From Paenibacillus andongensis (GTDB lineage: Bacteria; Bacillota; Bacilli; Paenibacillales; NBRC-103111), in contig NZ_CP104467.1 in assembly GCF_025369935.1 (NCBI RefSeq), positions 2,239,001-2,303,000 on the forward strand: 64,000 nucleotides of DNA, read 5' to 3'. A model generated the notes under the pieces. The model was not told where the DNA came from. It worked only from the letters and a program-made list of their open reading frames with translations, and made no database searches. Shown here in pieces: positions 55,001 to 63,986 of this stretch. Position 1 is the first letter of the stretch. Each line of letters starts with the position of its first letter. The position numbers and the translations under genes are program-made.

Positions 55001-57019
55001 TTATCGCTTCAATAAGACATGCACGCCGTAAGGAGCCACGGTGATGCGGTCCTTCACTTTTGTACCGTTCATTGCATCTTCGTAGATGCCGTTAAGCGGA
55101 CACTCCACATGCTCATTGTTGTGGTTCAGCAACATGAGAAAGGCCTGGCCGTCCTTCACTTTCTCGATAGCTTCAAGCCCGTTGGTCGGAACAGACAGGG
55201 TGGTGGGGATGCCTTCCTTTTTCACAATCAGCTCCGTCAAGGCTCCCAATGCTGCTTCATCTAGGTCGCATCCCACATAGTAGACGCGGCCTTTCCCGAA
55301 CGAGTTGACGGTTACCGCAGCTTCGCCCGCATAATAATGACTGGCATACGTCGCTATGGCCTCTGCGCCATCGGTTTTCAATACGTCGCACCAGACGGAG
55401 GCGGTGCCTTCACCGAAAGCGCTCTGAACGCGGACCGTTCTGCCGAAATTGACGGAATCGAATTCTTCCAGTTCTACCCCGGCTAGCTGCTTGAACAAGC
55501 CGGGAACCGTCAGCGTGGTCATCTGATTGTTCCATGTGCGGGTGCCTGAGCGGAAGGTAAGCACGAGAGCGCCGCCTTGTTCGACATAAGCCTCGCATTT
55601 CGCTGCGATTGCTTCCGTTACGAGATTGAACGCCGGCATCATCACAAGCTTGTATTTGGAGAAGTCGCTCTCTACACTGGTGACGTCGAGGTTCACATGC
55701 TGCTTGGCGACTGCCGAATAATAGGCGTCAAGCAGTCCGTTATAATTGAAATTCACATTATGCGGCTGTCCGCGATGGCTCCAGAAGTTGTCGTAAGACT
55801 TGATCAGCGCTGCGGAACTTACATTATCAGACCCAACGAGTAGACCGCTGAGAGCTGATATTTCCGCCCCGATAGCTTTGATTTCCCTGTACCTTCTGCG
55901 GCCGATACCATCATGGTCCAGAATGCCGTGCCAATACTGCTCAATGCCCACCGTACAGGATCTCCAGCGGAAATAGACCATGGCTTCCGCTCCGTGCGCG
56001 ACCGCCTGGTAGGTCCATAACCGGAGCTGTCCGGGCTCTGGCGTGTCGCCCATCATGTGCCAACCGCAGGGACCGCTCTGCTGCTCCATCATCCAGAAGT
56101 TCTTGTTCTTCAGTCCCCTCATTAAATCATGGGCCATCGACACTTGGGTGTAGGAGGATTTGCCCCACATATTGTTTGGATAGTTATCCCAGCAGACGAC
56201 ATCCAGATCCCTGGCAAGGTCAAAATAGTCCAGCTCACTGAAGTGTCCCATCAGATTATGGGTAATCGGCAAGTTGGTGCAAGCCCGAATTTCCTCGATC
56301 TGCAGGCGCTGGTATTCCGCCGTTGCGTCTGAGAAGAAGCGCTGGTAATCTAGCAACAGTCCCGGATTGTGATTATACGGCGTGGACAGCAACTGCTGGG
56401 CGCCGGCATTTTGGCTGAAGCCATCGCTAGACGAATAAGCGGGAAGGATGATTTCATCCCAGTGCCGGTAAGTGTGGCTCCAGAATACCGTGCCCCACTC
56501 TTTATTAAGCTTATCAATCGTGCCATATTTGTTCCTCACCCACAGTCGGAAGGCTTGTAGACAACTCTGACAATAGCATGCTCCTCCAAATTCATTGTCG
56601 ATCTGCCAGGCGACGATATGCTTGTGATCCTTGTAATGCTCGGCCATCCTTCTTGCGATAAGTACGGAATATTGTCTATAAATTTTGTTATTGGGGCAAT
56701 AATGTCTTCTCGTTCCGAAACCCTTGGTGAGTCCGTAGATGTCTACAGGATACATATCCGGGTATTTATCCATCAGCCATTTGGGCGCAGCGGCCGTAGG
56801 AGTTCCTAATATAATTTGAATGCCTTCCCGCGTTAGCACTTCGATCGCCCGATCGAGCCATGCGAAATCGTACAAGCCGTCCTCAGGCTCCAGCAACGCC
56901 CATGCAAATTCCGCCAGCCGCACGGTGTTCATTCCCGCTTCACGCATCATCTTCGCATCCAGAGGCCAGCGCTCCTCAGGCCAATGTTCCGGATAATAAT
57001 CGACGCCAAACCACATCAT
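55001..57019 (-). CDS. GH42 beta-galactosidase
   Basis: 672 residues from ATG 57019 (AAAGGATG upstream; GTG 57025 possible). N-terminal GH42 barrel opening WFGVDYYPEHWPEERW. The zinc site is made by CPNN near 106 and CYCQSC near 147-152. The acid/base is the Glu of IDNEFGG near 143, and the nucleophile the Glu of MMEQQSGPCGW near 310. A trimerisation domain (about 390-600, LVMMPAFNLVTEAIAAKCEA) and a small C-terminal beta domain follow. No signal peptide: intracellular beta-galactoside hydrolysis. Divergent from an AraC regulator that probably controls it. Confidence 0.95.
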   Translation of the reverse strand: MMWFGVDYYPEHWPEERWPLDAKMMREAGMNTVRLAEFAWALLEPEDGLYDFAWLDRAIEVLTREGIQIILGTPTAAAPKWLMDKYPDMYPVDIYGLTKGFGTRRHYCPNNKIYRQYSVLIARRMAEHYKDHKHIVAWQIDNEFGGACYCQSCLQAFRLWVRNKYGTIDKLNKEWGTVFWSHTYRHWDEIILPAYSSSDGFSQNAGAQQLLSTPYNHNPGLLLDYQRFFSDATAEYQRLQIEEIRACTNLPITHNLMGHFSELDYFDLARDLDVVCWDNYPNNMWGKSSYTQVSMAHDLMRGLKNKNFWMMEQQSGPCGWHMMGDTPEPGQLRLWTYQAVAHGAEAMVYFRWRSCTVGIEQYWHGILDHDGIGRRRYREIKAIGAEISALSGLLVGSDNVSSAALIKSYDNFWSHRGQPHNVNFNYNGLLDAYYSAVAKQHVNLDVTSVESDFSKYKLVMMPAFNLVTEAIAAKCEAYVEQGGALVLTFRSGTRTWNNQMTTLTVPGLFKQLAGVELEEFDSVNFGRTVRVQSAFGEGTASVWCDVLKTDGAEAIATYASHYYAGEAAVTVNSFGKGRVYYVGCDLDEAALGALTELIVKKEGIPTTLSVPTNGLEAIEKVKDGQAFLMLLNHNNEHVECPLNGIYEDAMNGTKVKDRITVAPYGVHVLLKR

Positions 57020-57160
57020 TGGCACATCCTTTCAGACTATGAATAGTATTATTTTGTTGATATAATAGCGCCTATAAAACATTTTATTCTTTAAAAATTG
57101 AATGGTAAATCACATGTTTTTGCGAAATGTAGTATTATTTTGCGATATTCAGGAGGAACT
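57020..57160. promoter_or_regulatory. GH42/AraC divergent promoter with 13-bp direct repeats
   Basis: TAGTATTATTTTG occurs exactly twice on the plus strand, at 57044-57056 and 57130-57142, 86 bp apart start to start. One copy lies next to the GH42 start and one next to the AraC start. AraC-family proteins bind direct repeats, so these are good operator candidates. The segment between them is AT-rich and includes a TAATAGCGCC box. Confidence 0.55.
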
Positions 57161-58024
57161 ATGAGGATTAACCACTATTTGCCGCATCCCCGTTTCAGCC
57201 GGTATATTTGCTATCCGGAGTCGTTCGGACATTATTATGAGGAAACGAATCACAGGGAGAAAAGAACAGCCTCTCAGATGCCCTATTACAATCTGCATGT
57301 GGTTGTGAGCGGTACGGGATACGTGGTGCAAGGGAACCAGAAAGTGAGGCTTACCGCAGGAACAGGCTTTCTTTACGGAGCGGAAATGCCTCAAGAGTAC
57401 CATTCGGATGCGGAAGATCCATGGGATATACAGTGGGTGCATTTCTTTGGTGTGGGCTTGCACGCTCTATTTGAAGGGAAGATGGGCGGAAAAGTGTGGC
57501 TGTTTAATTGGGAAGGGGGCGCGCGATTGCTTGGTTTGTTAGATAGCTTGTTAGCGCACGGAGAGTCGTTCATACAAGAGCAGGAGACGCAGATATCTGT
57601 CTTGTTGTATGAAATTCTCGTTGAATTGCTGCAAAATGGCGAGGATTTATTCGGAGCTCCGGCCAGAGGATTGAGGCAAACGATGCTGAAGGCAGCCGAT
57701 TGGATCAGCGCACAGTGCTATGAACATCTGACACTGGAACAAATGGCCGCATTTTCAGGCTACAGCCCCTATTATTTTAGCCGGCAATTCCATCAGGTCA
57801 TGGGGAAACCGCCAGTCGAATTTTTATTGGAAAGCCGGTTGGTAAAAGCCAAGGAGTTGTTGTCCTCTACCGATTGGACCGTGAAGCATATTTCAGAAAG
57901 GGTGGGATTCTCGCAATGCTCTTATTTTATTCGAAGGTTTCGGCTGGCCGAGGGAGTTACACCGGAGCAATTCCGGGCGTTGCGAGGTATGAATCAATCG
58001 ATAGGCAGCAAAAGTGAAACCTGA
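57161..58024 (+). CDS. AraC-family regulator, probable GH42 activator
   Basis: 287 residues from ATG 57161 with an ideal AGGAGG site; the frame is open to 57098, but no start there has a site. Cupin sensor domain at about 45-130 (YYNLHVVVSGTGYVVQGNQK, GAEMPQEYHSDAEDPW) and double helix-turn-helix at about 185-280 (MAAFSGYSPYYFSRQFHQVM, SERVGFSQCSYFIRRFR). Divergent from GH42 across 141 bp. Likely activates it in response to galactose or a galactoside. Confidence 0.93.
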   Translation: MRINHYLPHPRFSRYICYPESFGHYYEETNHREKRTASQMPYYNLHVVVSGTGYVVQGNQKVRLTAGTGFLYGAEMPQEYHSDAEDPWDIQWVHFFGVGLHALFEGKMGGKVWLFNWEGGARLLGLLDSLLAHGESFIQEQETQISVLLYEILVELLQNGEDLFGAPARGLRQTMLKAADWISAQCYEHLTLEQMAAFSGYSPYYFSRQFHQVMGKPPVEFLLESRLVKAKELLSSTDWTVKHISERVGFSQCSYFIRRFRLAEGVTPEQFRALRGMNQSIGSKSET

Positions 58025-58053
58025 TCTGATAAATGATAGCACAAGAAAAGTCT

Positions 58054-58094
58054 AAACCTTCAGTTGAAACCGTGAATGCCATTCATGAAGGTTT
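58054..58094 (+). terminator. Terminator after AraC gene
   Basis: AAACCTTCA and TGAAGGTTT enclose an inner TGAAT/ATTCA pairing. The T tract is short, so efficiency may be modest. Confidence 0.6.
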
Positions 58095-58471
58095 AATTGC
58101 TCTCTCGAATGGCTCTTGATAAGAAAAGCGAATAATGTAGAAACAAATATCAAAGAGGCAGCATCATACCATTGATTTTTGATAGTTACTTAGGCAAACA
58201 ATCGTTAAAAAAGTAAAGAAATGCGAATAGAAACGAAAACGCTTACATGCTATTCTTGAATCTATGGGCACTTCAATGCATCAAAGGTTAAGCTAAGAAG
58301 CTGCTCTAAATTTTTAATAATTGCTCTTTTCAATGTGTTGTTCTCCTGTCTCATGATTGTCTCAATACAGTTATGAGGCGAAGAACGGCAAGAATGCGAG
58401 GCGATCTATACATAACCAAGTTGCGATGAAGCTTCGCAAAGCGCAGTAAAAGTCTGAGATGTGGGGATGAG
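58095..58471 (+). promoter_or_regulatory. Leader/promoter region of beta-helix gene with cre-like site
   Basis: CGAAAACGCTTACAT at 58234-58248 matches the CcpA cre consensus except for its first base, so carbon catabolite control of the secreted beta-helix protein is likely. TAAAAAAGT at 58206 recalls the first element of the promoters at 38782 and 44617. No gene was recognised in this 377-bp stretch. Confidence 0.5.
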
Positions 58472-60460
58472 ATGAAAATGTTTAAGGTATTCAAAGCTCA
58501 ATTTGTTTTAGCAGCATTTCTTGTATTCAACCTGTGTGTCTTCTGCGCGCCTGCCGCCATATATGCAGCAGGAACGACTTATTATGTAAGTCCAAGCGGT
58601 AATGATAGCAACGCCGGGACAAGCTCAAGTTCTCCGTGGCAGACGATCAGCAAGGTGAACGGTATTAATTTTGCCGCTGGCGATACAATCCTTTTCCAGG
58701 GTGGGTCGTCCTTCAGTGGCAACCTGCAGTTCAACAGCAGCGATGGGGGCAATAGCACTACGAGAGTGACAGTTGACTCCTATGGCAGCGGCAGGGCTAC
58801 CATCAATGGCGGAACCGGGTCGGCGATCACAATTAGTGGCACTACGGGGATCGACATTAAAAATATCAATGTTATCGGAAACGGAAGAAATTCAGGGAAT
58901 TCGGGCGGCAAAGGTGTAGACTTCTCATCCTGTCACTATTGTAGTGTTACTAACTCGGATGCCAGCGGCTTTCAGTATGCCGGCGTAAGGGTTATAACAT
59001 CAGATCACATCGATATCACCTATGTAAATGCGCATGATAACGGAAGAGCCGGCATCATTTCAGAAGAGACCTCATGGACCCAAATGAGCGATCACATTTA
59101 CGTAGGAAACAGCGTAGCCAATAATAATCCCGGAGACCCTTCGAAAACTACAAATGAGACGGGCGACGGAATCATCTTGATGTACGTCACGAATAGTACC
59201 ATCGAATACAGCTCAGCTTCTTATAACGGATGGGACCAGCCGACCGGGCACAGCAACGGGCCGGAAGGCATCTTCTTCTGGTCTGCAAACAGTTGTTTAA
59301 TCCAAAATTCCTTGGCCTTTAAAAACACGACCAACGTCGGGGCAGACGGCGGCGCCTTTGACATCGACGGCAACAACTGCACGCAGCAATATACCTATTC
59401 ATACTCCAACTACGGGCCAGGTTTCACTTCATACTCGCCAACGGACGGAGGATCAGGCAATCTTGTATACCGGTATAATATTAGCGAGCTTGATAACCAT
59501 GCTTGGCCTAGCCCTATTTGGATTGCAGTAGCTTCCAAACCTAATAATGCGAAATTTAATTTTGAGTTTTATAACAACACCATCTATTCAGCTAGTTCTG
59601 TCCTCAACGTACAAGATTGGAACGCACCATCGAATCCAACGGACATGTCTGGCGTACACTTCCACAACAATATCTTCCAGACGACAGGCACAAAGATCTT
59701 ACAAGACGATCCCGCCTCCACCGCCGGCACATACTCAGGAAATATCTGGTGGCAGAGCAACGGCAGTTTCGCTGGAAATGGTTATACAAGCTTTTCGGCA
59801 TGGGTAAGTGGCACCGGAAAGGAAAAGATTAATAACGTCCTCGTAGGTAAGAACGCAGATCCGATGCTCGTCAATCCGGGCAACGGTGAAAAAATCATCA
59901 GTTCCAACTATCTTACTGCCGTTACGGCCTATAAACTGAAGACAGGTTCCCCAGCGCTTTCTGCAGGGCTTAACCTTGCCTCTTCGGAAGGCTTGAACAT
60001 CGGTACCCGCGATTATTATGGTAATGCCTTAGGAAGCACGCATAACATGGGCGCTTACGAAGGATCAGGCATTGATACCGCAACGCTTTCAAGTGTTGAA
60101 GATACAGTAACTGGCACAAGCAACAACCAGTTCCAATATTCAGGAAGCTGGACAACAGGCACGTCGGGAGATCATTACTCCTCTAGTGCAAACAATTATT
60201 TCCAAATTCCGTTTAACGGTACAGAGATTAAATGGGTAGGCTCTGCCGACACGAACCAAGGCCAAGCTGCCGTTTCGATCGACAATGGACCGGAGACCAT
60301 AGTAGACACTTATCTGAGCAACCGTACTACCGGTGTTACGCTGTACCATAGCGGCGTCCTGTCCAGTGGACAGCATACGCTGAAAGTGCGCGTAACGGGA
60401 ACGAAATCCAGTGCAAGCACCAATTATTATGTATACCGAAAGTACCGGAGGGGCCCATAG
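58472..60460 (+). CDS. Secreted right-handed beta-helix protein, pectate-lyase-like
   Basis: 662 residues, ATG with TGGGGATGAG upstream. Signal peptide of about 32 residues (ending AAIYA), then TTYYVSPSGNDSNAGTSSSS, the usual opening of bacterial beta-helix polysaccharide-active proteins (DUF1565/PL9-like). Asn/Ser/Gly-rich coils follow to about 520 (GVDFSSCHYCSVTNSDASGF). A beta-sandwich module lies at 540-655. The last codons YRKYRRGP are out of the original frame: a carbohydrate-binding module continues in another frame just downstream. Substrate could be pectin or another acidic glycan. Catalytic residues cannot be assigned safely. Confidence 0.8.
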   Translation: MKMFKVFKAQFVLAAFLVFNLCVFCAPAAIYAAGTTYYVSPSGNDSNAGTSSSSPWQTISKVNGINFAAGDTILFQGGSSFSGNLQFNSSDGGNSTTRVTVDSYGSGRATINGGTGSAITISGTTGIDIKNINVIGNGRNSGNSGGKGVDFSSCHYCSVTNSDASGFQYAGVRVITSDHIDITYVNAHDNGRAGIISEETSWTQMSDHIYVGNSVANNNPGDPSKTTNETGDGIILMYVTNSTIEYSSASYNGWDQPTGHSNGPEGIFFWSANSCLIQNSLAFKNTTNVGADGGAFDIDGNNCTQQYTYSYSNYGPGFTSYSPTDGGSGNLVYRYNISELDNHAWPSPIWIAVASKPNNAKFNFEFYNNTIYSASSVLNVQDWNAPSNPTDMSGVHFHNNIFQTTGTKILQDDPASTAGTYSGNIWWQSNGSFAGNGYTSFSAWVSGTGKEKINNVLVGKNADPMLVNPGNGEKIISSNYLTAVTAYKLKTGSPALSAGLNLASSEGLNIGTRDYYGNALGSTHNMGAYEGSGIDTATLSSVEDTVTGTSNNQFQYSGSWTTGTSGDHYSSSANNYFQIPFNGTEIKWVGSADTNQGQAAVSIDNGPETIVDTYLSNRTTGVTLYHSGVLSSGQHTLKVRVTGTKSSASTNYYVYRKYRRGP

Positions 60461-60797
60461 CGGTACCTATCACCTGACACACTACAACGGTCAGACGGGA
60501 AGCTGGAATGTTTACACCTACCGCACGTTTACAGGACTAGCCAACGGCACCTATACCTTGAGTGGCTGGGCAAAACGAAGCGGAAACGGGTTCACCGCCA
60601 GTCAGTTGGAGGCCAAAGACTTTGGCGGAAGCACATTGTCTGCAGCGATTCCTGACTCGTCAAGTTACCAACAGGTGACCGTATCCAATATTAATGTGAC
60701 GAACGGACAATGCACGATTGGCTTCTGGACGCAAGTCGATAATGGCAGCAATTATCCATTTGTTTATATGGATGATGTATCATTCACAAAGAATTAA
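60432..60797 (+). pseudogene. Frameshifted C-terminal carbohydrate-binding module
   Basis: In frame 0 from about 60432 the sequence reads YTESTGGAHSGTYHLTHYNG, SWNVYTYRTFTGLANGTYTL and MDDVSFTKN. It resembles the jelly-roll carbohydrate-binding modules at the end of bacterial endo-galactanases and similar enzymes (CBM61-like). It overlaps the end of the beta-helix frame but in another phase. The beginning of the module is missing, so a deletion joined the two parts out of frame. Without frameshifting it is not translated. Confidence 0.68.
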
Positions 60798-60808
60798 GCG
60801 ATGACTCC

Positions 60809-60852
60809 ATTTCAGTCAAACAGGCTTTCAGCCCTGTTTGACTGAAATTTTA
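60809..60852 (+). terminator. 16-bp perfect terminator hairpin
   Basis: ATTTCAGTCAAACAGG and CCTGTTTGACTGAAAT form a perfect 16-bp stem with 8-nt loop CTTTCAGC, then TTTAA. Ends the beta-helix transcript. Confidence 0.88.
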
Positions 60853-60874
60853 ATATTTACAGGCGGTGGATGAA

Positions 60875-61963
60875 ATGGCTGGAAAGAGATCGATCCCTAT
60901 TTTAAAGCGCAAACGGTTCCAGAGGGCCCTTCTTGCTGTAGTTTTGATAAGCTTCGCAGTTTCGGTTTATATCTTCATGCGACAACCGGGGCTTAAGGAC
61001 ACTGAGACCGCAGTTTCTATTAATAACGAACCCATTTCGGTTATGGAACTGAGAGATACCATGATCAGACTGAAGGCTAGCGTTTTTATGGAGTTCTCTA
61101 AAAAACACGATTACATTGACAATGATGATTTCTGGCAAAGCAGCGTTGAAGGGCAAAATCCACTTGCTGTTTTAAGGGAAACGGCATTAAAGGAAATCGT
61201 CCAAAGAAAAGTAAAGCTTTCCCTTCACAAAAAAAATGGATTAATTTCTGATACCGATTATTCAGCGATTCTAAAAGGTCTTAATGGAGAAAACGCAGAT
61301 AGGAAATCTAAGGTAGCAAAAAAAGAAACAATCTACGGTCCTGAGAAAATTGACTTGATGCAGTATTATACTGTTTTAGATAGCAAGAATGATGACGTTG
61401 TGACTAAACAATTGGAAAAAGAAAAGATAATAGACACTAGCGATGATAATCTGAAACGATATTATGAAGAAACTAAAGCTAAGAACTATAAACTTCCTGA
61501 CAAAATAAAAATCCTAAAGATTGAGCTTCGTTTTTTTGCAAACGGAGAGACGGTTCTAGATGAAAATGAAGCTGGAAAAATGATTAAAGAAGCGGAAAAA
61601 AGGCTGACGAATGGGGAGAGCTTTGAAGCGGTTGCCAAAGCATTCAATAAGGACGGTTCACTTATTCCGTATACATTCGATCCGTCTCACTTTCCGAAGC
61701 GTGATCTTACGCTGCTGAAAACTTTCGATGTAGCAGAGAAGTTGAAACCTGGTGAGATAAGCAAAGCATTTAAAACGGACAGTACATTTGAGATCATCGA
61801 ATGTGTCGATAGGGAAGATTCGGGTTATAGTACGTTTAGCGATATGAAGGATAGTGTTAAAGCGAATTTATTGAGAGAAAAACTGAACCAATACATCCGT
61901 ACACTGTCTGATAGTGCAGTCATAAAGAAAAATGAAGCCGTATTTGACAGAGTAACATTTTAA
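60875..61963 (+). CDS. Membrane-anchored parvulin/SurA-like peptidyl-prolyl isomerase
   Basis: 362 residues from ATG 60875 (GGCGGTGGA upstream; GTG 60866 also possible). A single transmembrane anchor lies at about 18-36 (ALLAVVLISFAVSVYIFM), with the rest outside. Residues 45-130 resemble a SurA N-domain (AVSINNEPISVMELRD, ALKEIVQRKVKL). A PpiC-like part follows at about 205-310 (KIKILKIELRFF, NGESFEAVAKAFNKDGS, LKPGEISKAF), but several parvulin active-site residues are not clear, so it may be only a chaperone. Flanked by terminators, between a secreted protein gene and a sensor kinase. Likely helps fold exported enzymes. Confidence 0.78.
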   Translation: MAGKRSIPILKRKRFQRALLAVVLISFAVSVYIFMRQPGLKDTETAVSINNEPISVMELRDTMIRLKASVFMEFSKKHDYIDNDDFWQSSVEGQNPLAVLRETALKEIVQRKVKLSLHKKNGLISDTDYSAILKGLNGENADRKSKVAKKETIYGPEKIDLMQYYTVLDSKNDDVVTKQLEKEKIIDTSDDNLKRYYEETKAKNYKLPDKIKILKIELRFFANGETVLDENEAGKMIKEAEKRLTNGESFEAVAKAFNKDGSLIPYTFDPSHFPKRDLTLLKTFDVAEKLKPGEISKAFKTDSTFEIIECVDREDSGYSTFSDMKDSVKANLLREKLNQYIRTLSDSAVIKKNEAVFDRVTF

Positions 61964-61975
61964 TAAAGAAACGTT

Positions 61976-62030
61976 AATCCCCTCCGGGATCATGCAGATA
62001 ACTGCATTGATTGGTAGGGGATTTGATTAA
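61976..62030 (+). terminator. Nested hairpin terminator after parvulin-like gene
   Basis: AATCCCCT and AGGGGATT enclose a second hairpin ATGCAG-ATAA-CTGCAT. The following TTGATTAATT is a weak T tract. Confidence 0.6.
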
Positions 62031-62182
62031 TTGAGAATAGGCTTTGCATAGAATTGAGCAACAGGTCTATGGCAATAGTAGTAGCGAACGAAAAGGGGGC
62101 ATTCATGGTCTGCCGTTTTTCTCTTTTGCAACGACAATTCCATGTTTCAGTGATATGATGTAAAACAAAAACTCTATGTTCA

Positions 62183-63982
62183 ATGGGGGCGGCTTATTTT
62201 CAAATGCGAATGAACAATCTGCTTTACAGGATGAAAACATCGAGGCATTCGATCTATGCAAGGCTTGTTTTCGTTTTTCTCGCTGTTTTATTTCCGCTCC
62301 TCGGTTTAGGTTATAGTGTTTATAATTGGGGCTTGCAAGCAGTTAAAGAAGACATCACAACATCGTCCCAAGCGCAAGTGGATTTTTACAGAGATAATTT
62401 GGACAGGGAGTTGCAGCGGATCCGACTGTTGCAATTTGATCTGTTTAACGATACGAGTCTGAATGCGTTGGAGGTTGCTAATACGAATCTGTCCGATTAT
62501 GAGAGGGATATGAACTTGAAGCGCGTTCAGGAACGAATCGTTGCGATCAAATCCAGCAGCAGGTATGTAACCGAGGTGAAAGTGCTTCTGACTGTGCTTC
62601 ATAAAAACGTCAGCAATTTAATCATTGACAATATGAGTGAGTCCGATGAAGGGCTCATTCATGCCATCATTGCCGAGCCTCACGCGCAGCTTTATCATGT
62701 AAACGGGCAATTGCTGTTACTCGCTTCATCTTCTTTGGTCCTGACGGAGGATTCTCAAACACCTTCTGCAGTCATTGCAATCGTTTTGTCCGAGAGTGAC
62801 ATACGGCAAATGCTGCATGAACTGCAGACCCAGAGGGGAAGCCACGCGTTTCTAATCGGTGGGAAGCCGGGCATCGCCGTATTTGTTGATGAATCCCAAA
62901 CTGAGGCCGATCCATTGCCGTCGTACGTTCGGAATCGCGATAACCGGAACTCGGGCGCCGGTTCCAGTTATGAACCAGCTTCTATAGACGAGCAACAGTA
63001 TGCACTTACTTATGGCATTAGCAAGCAGTGGGGCTTGACCATCGTGAAATATGTGACGGTCGACCAACTGTACGAGAAGATCAACCATTACCGATGGATG
63101 TTCGGGTTGTATTCCATGACTGCTTTGTTTGTGATTGTGTTCTTCGCCTTGCTGTTATATAGATTTATTCATGCGCCGCTGACGACATTGGTTAAAGCGT
63201 TCTATCAAGTTGAAATCGGCAATATGAAAGTCGAAATCAAGCACAGCCGCAAGGATGAGTTTCGTCACATATTCACCAGATTCAACGCCATGATCGGCAA
63301 TCTCAACGCCTTGATCGACCAAGTGTACAAGCAGGGGTTGCTGCTGAAGCAAGCGGAGTTCAAGCAGCTGCAAACACAAATCAATCCGCACTTTTTATAT
63401 AACAGCTTTTTTGTCCTCCACAGGTGGATTAAATACGGATATAACGAGGAGGCGGAACTATTCTCGCGTCATTTGGGCAACTATTTTCAATTCGTGACGC
63501 GGAGCTCTTCAGATGAGGTTCCTTTGGAAAGGGAAGTGGAGCACGCCAGAACCTATGTTGAAATTCAGGCGATGCGGTTCTCGAACCGAATTCGTGTCCG
63601 GTTCGATGAGCTTCCAAACGGCCTCGAATTTATTCTGGTGCCTAGGCTGATTCTTCAACCTATTATCGAGAACGCTTTCGAGCACGGCCTTGAAGACAAG
63701 CAGGAGAACGGCTTGCTCGCCATTCATTTTCATAAGACGACGAGTGCACTCCACATCATCGTAGAAGACAACGGGGAGCAGATGACGGATGAAAAGCTGG
63801 AAAGACTGCAAACAGAATTATCCGATTCTGAGGCGATTTATGAAATCACAGGACTCCTCAACATTCATAAGAGATTACTGTACCGTTTCGGCGGGCAAAA
63901 CGGCCTAAGCCTTGGGAGAAGCGAGGTTGGCGGCTTAAAAATAACCTTAACGATTCCCATGGAAGCGGAGTTAGGAGAATGA
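62183..63982 (+). CDS. Sensor histidine kinase, YesM type
   Basis: 599 residues from ATG 62183; ATGs at 62204 and 62210 are alternatives, the former behind GGGGGCGG. Transmembrane helix at about 30-50, extracytoplasmic sensor to about 295, second helix at about 300-322 (MFGLYSMTALFVIVFFALLL). HAMP (HAPLTTLVKAFYQVEIGNMK), kinase core QINPHFLYNSF near 400, N box PIIENAFEHGL near 495, EDNGEQM near 532. The final G box reads ITGLLNIHKRLL instead of the usual GxGLxN, a small deviation. Followed immediately by the start of a regulator gene. Confidence 0.92.
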   Translation: MGAAYFQMRMNNLLYRMKTSRHSIYARLVFVFLAVLFPLLGLGYSVYNWGLQAVKEDITTSSQAQVDFYRDNLDRELQRIRLLQFDLFNDTSLNALEVANTNLSDYERDMNLKRVQERIVAIKSSSRYVTEVKVLLTVLHKNVSNLIIDNMSESDEGLIHAIIAEPHAQLYHVNGQLLLLASSSLVLTEDSQTPSAVIAIVLSESDIRQMLHELQTQRGSHAFLIGGKPGIAVFVDESQTEADPLPSYVRNRDNRNSGAGSSYEPASIDEQQYALTYGISKQWGLTIVKYVTVDQLYEKINHYRWMFGLYSMTALFVIVFFALLLYRFIHAPLTTLVKAFYQVEIGNMKVEIKHSRKDEFRHIFTRFNAMIGNLNALIDQVYKQGLLLKQAEFKQLQTQINPHFLYNSFFVLHRWIKYGYNEEAELFSRHLGNYFQFVTRSSSDEVPLEREVEHARTYVEIQAMRFSNRIRVRFDELPNGLEFILVPRLILQPIIENAFEHGLEDKQENGLLAIHFHKTTSALHIIVEDNGEQMTDEKLERLQTELSDSEAIYEITGLLNIHKRLLYRFGGQNGLSLGRSEVGGLKITLTIPMEAELGE

Positions 63983-63986
63983 ACCC

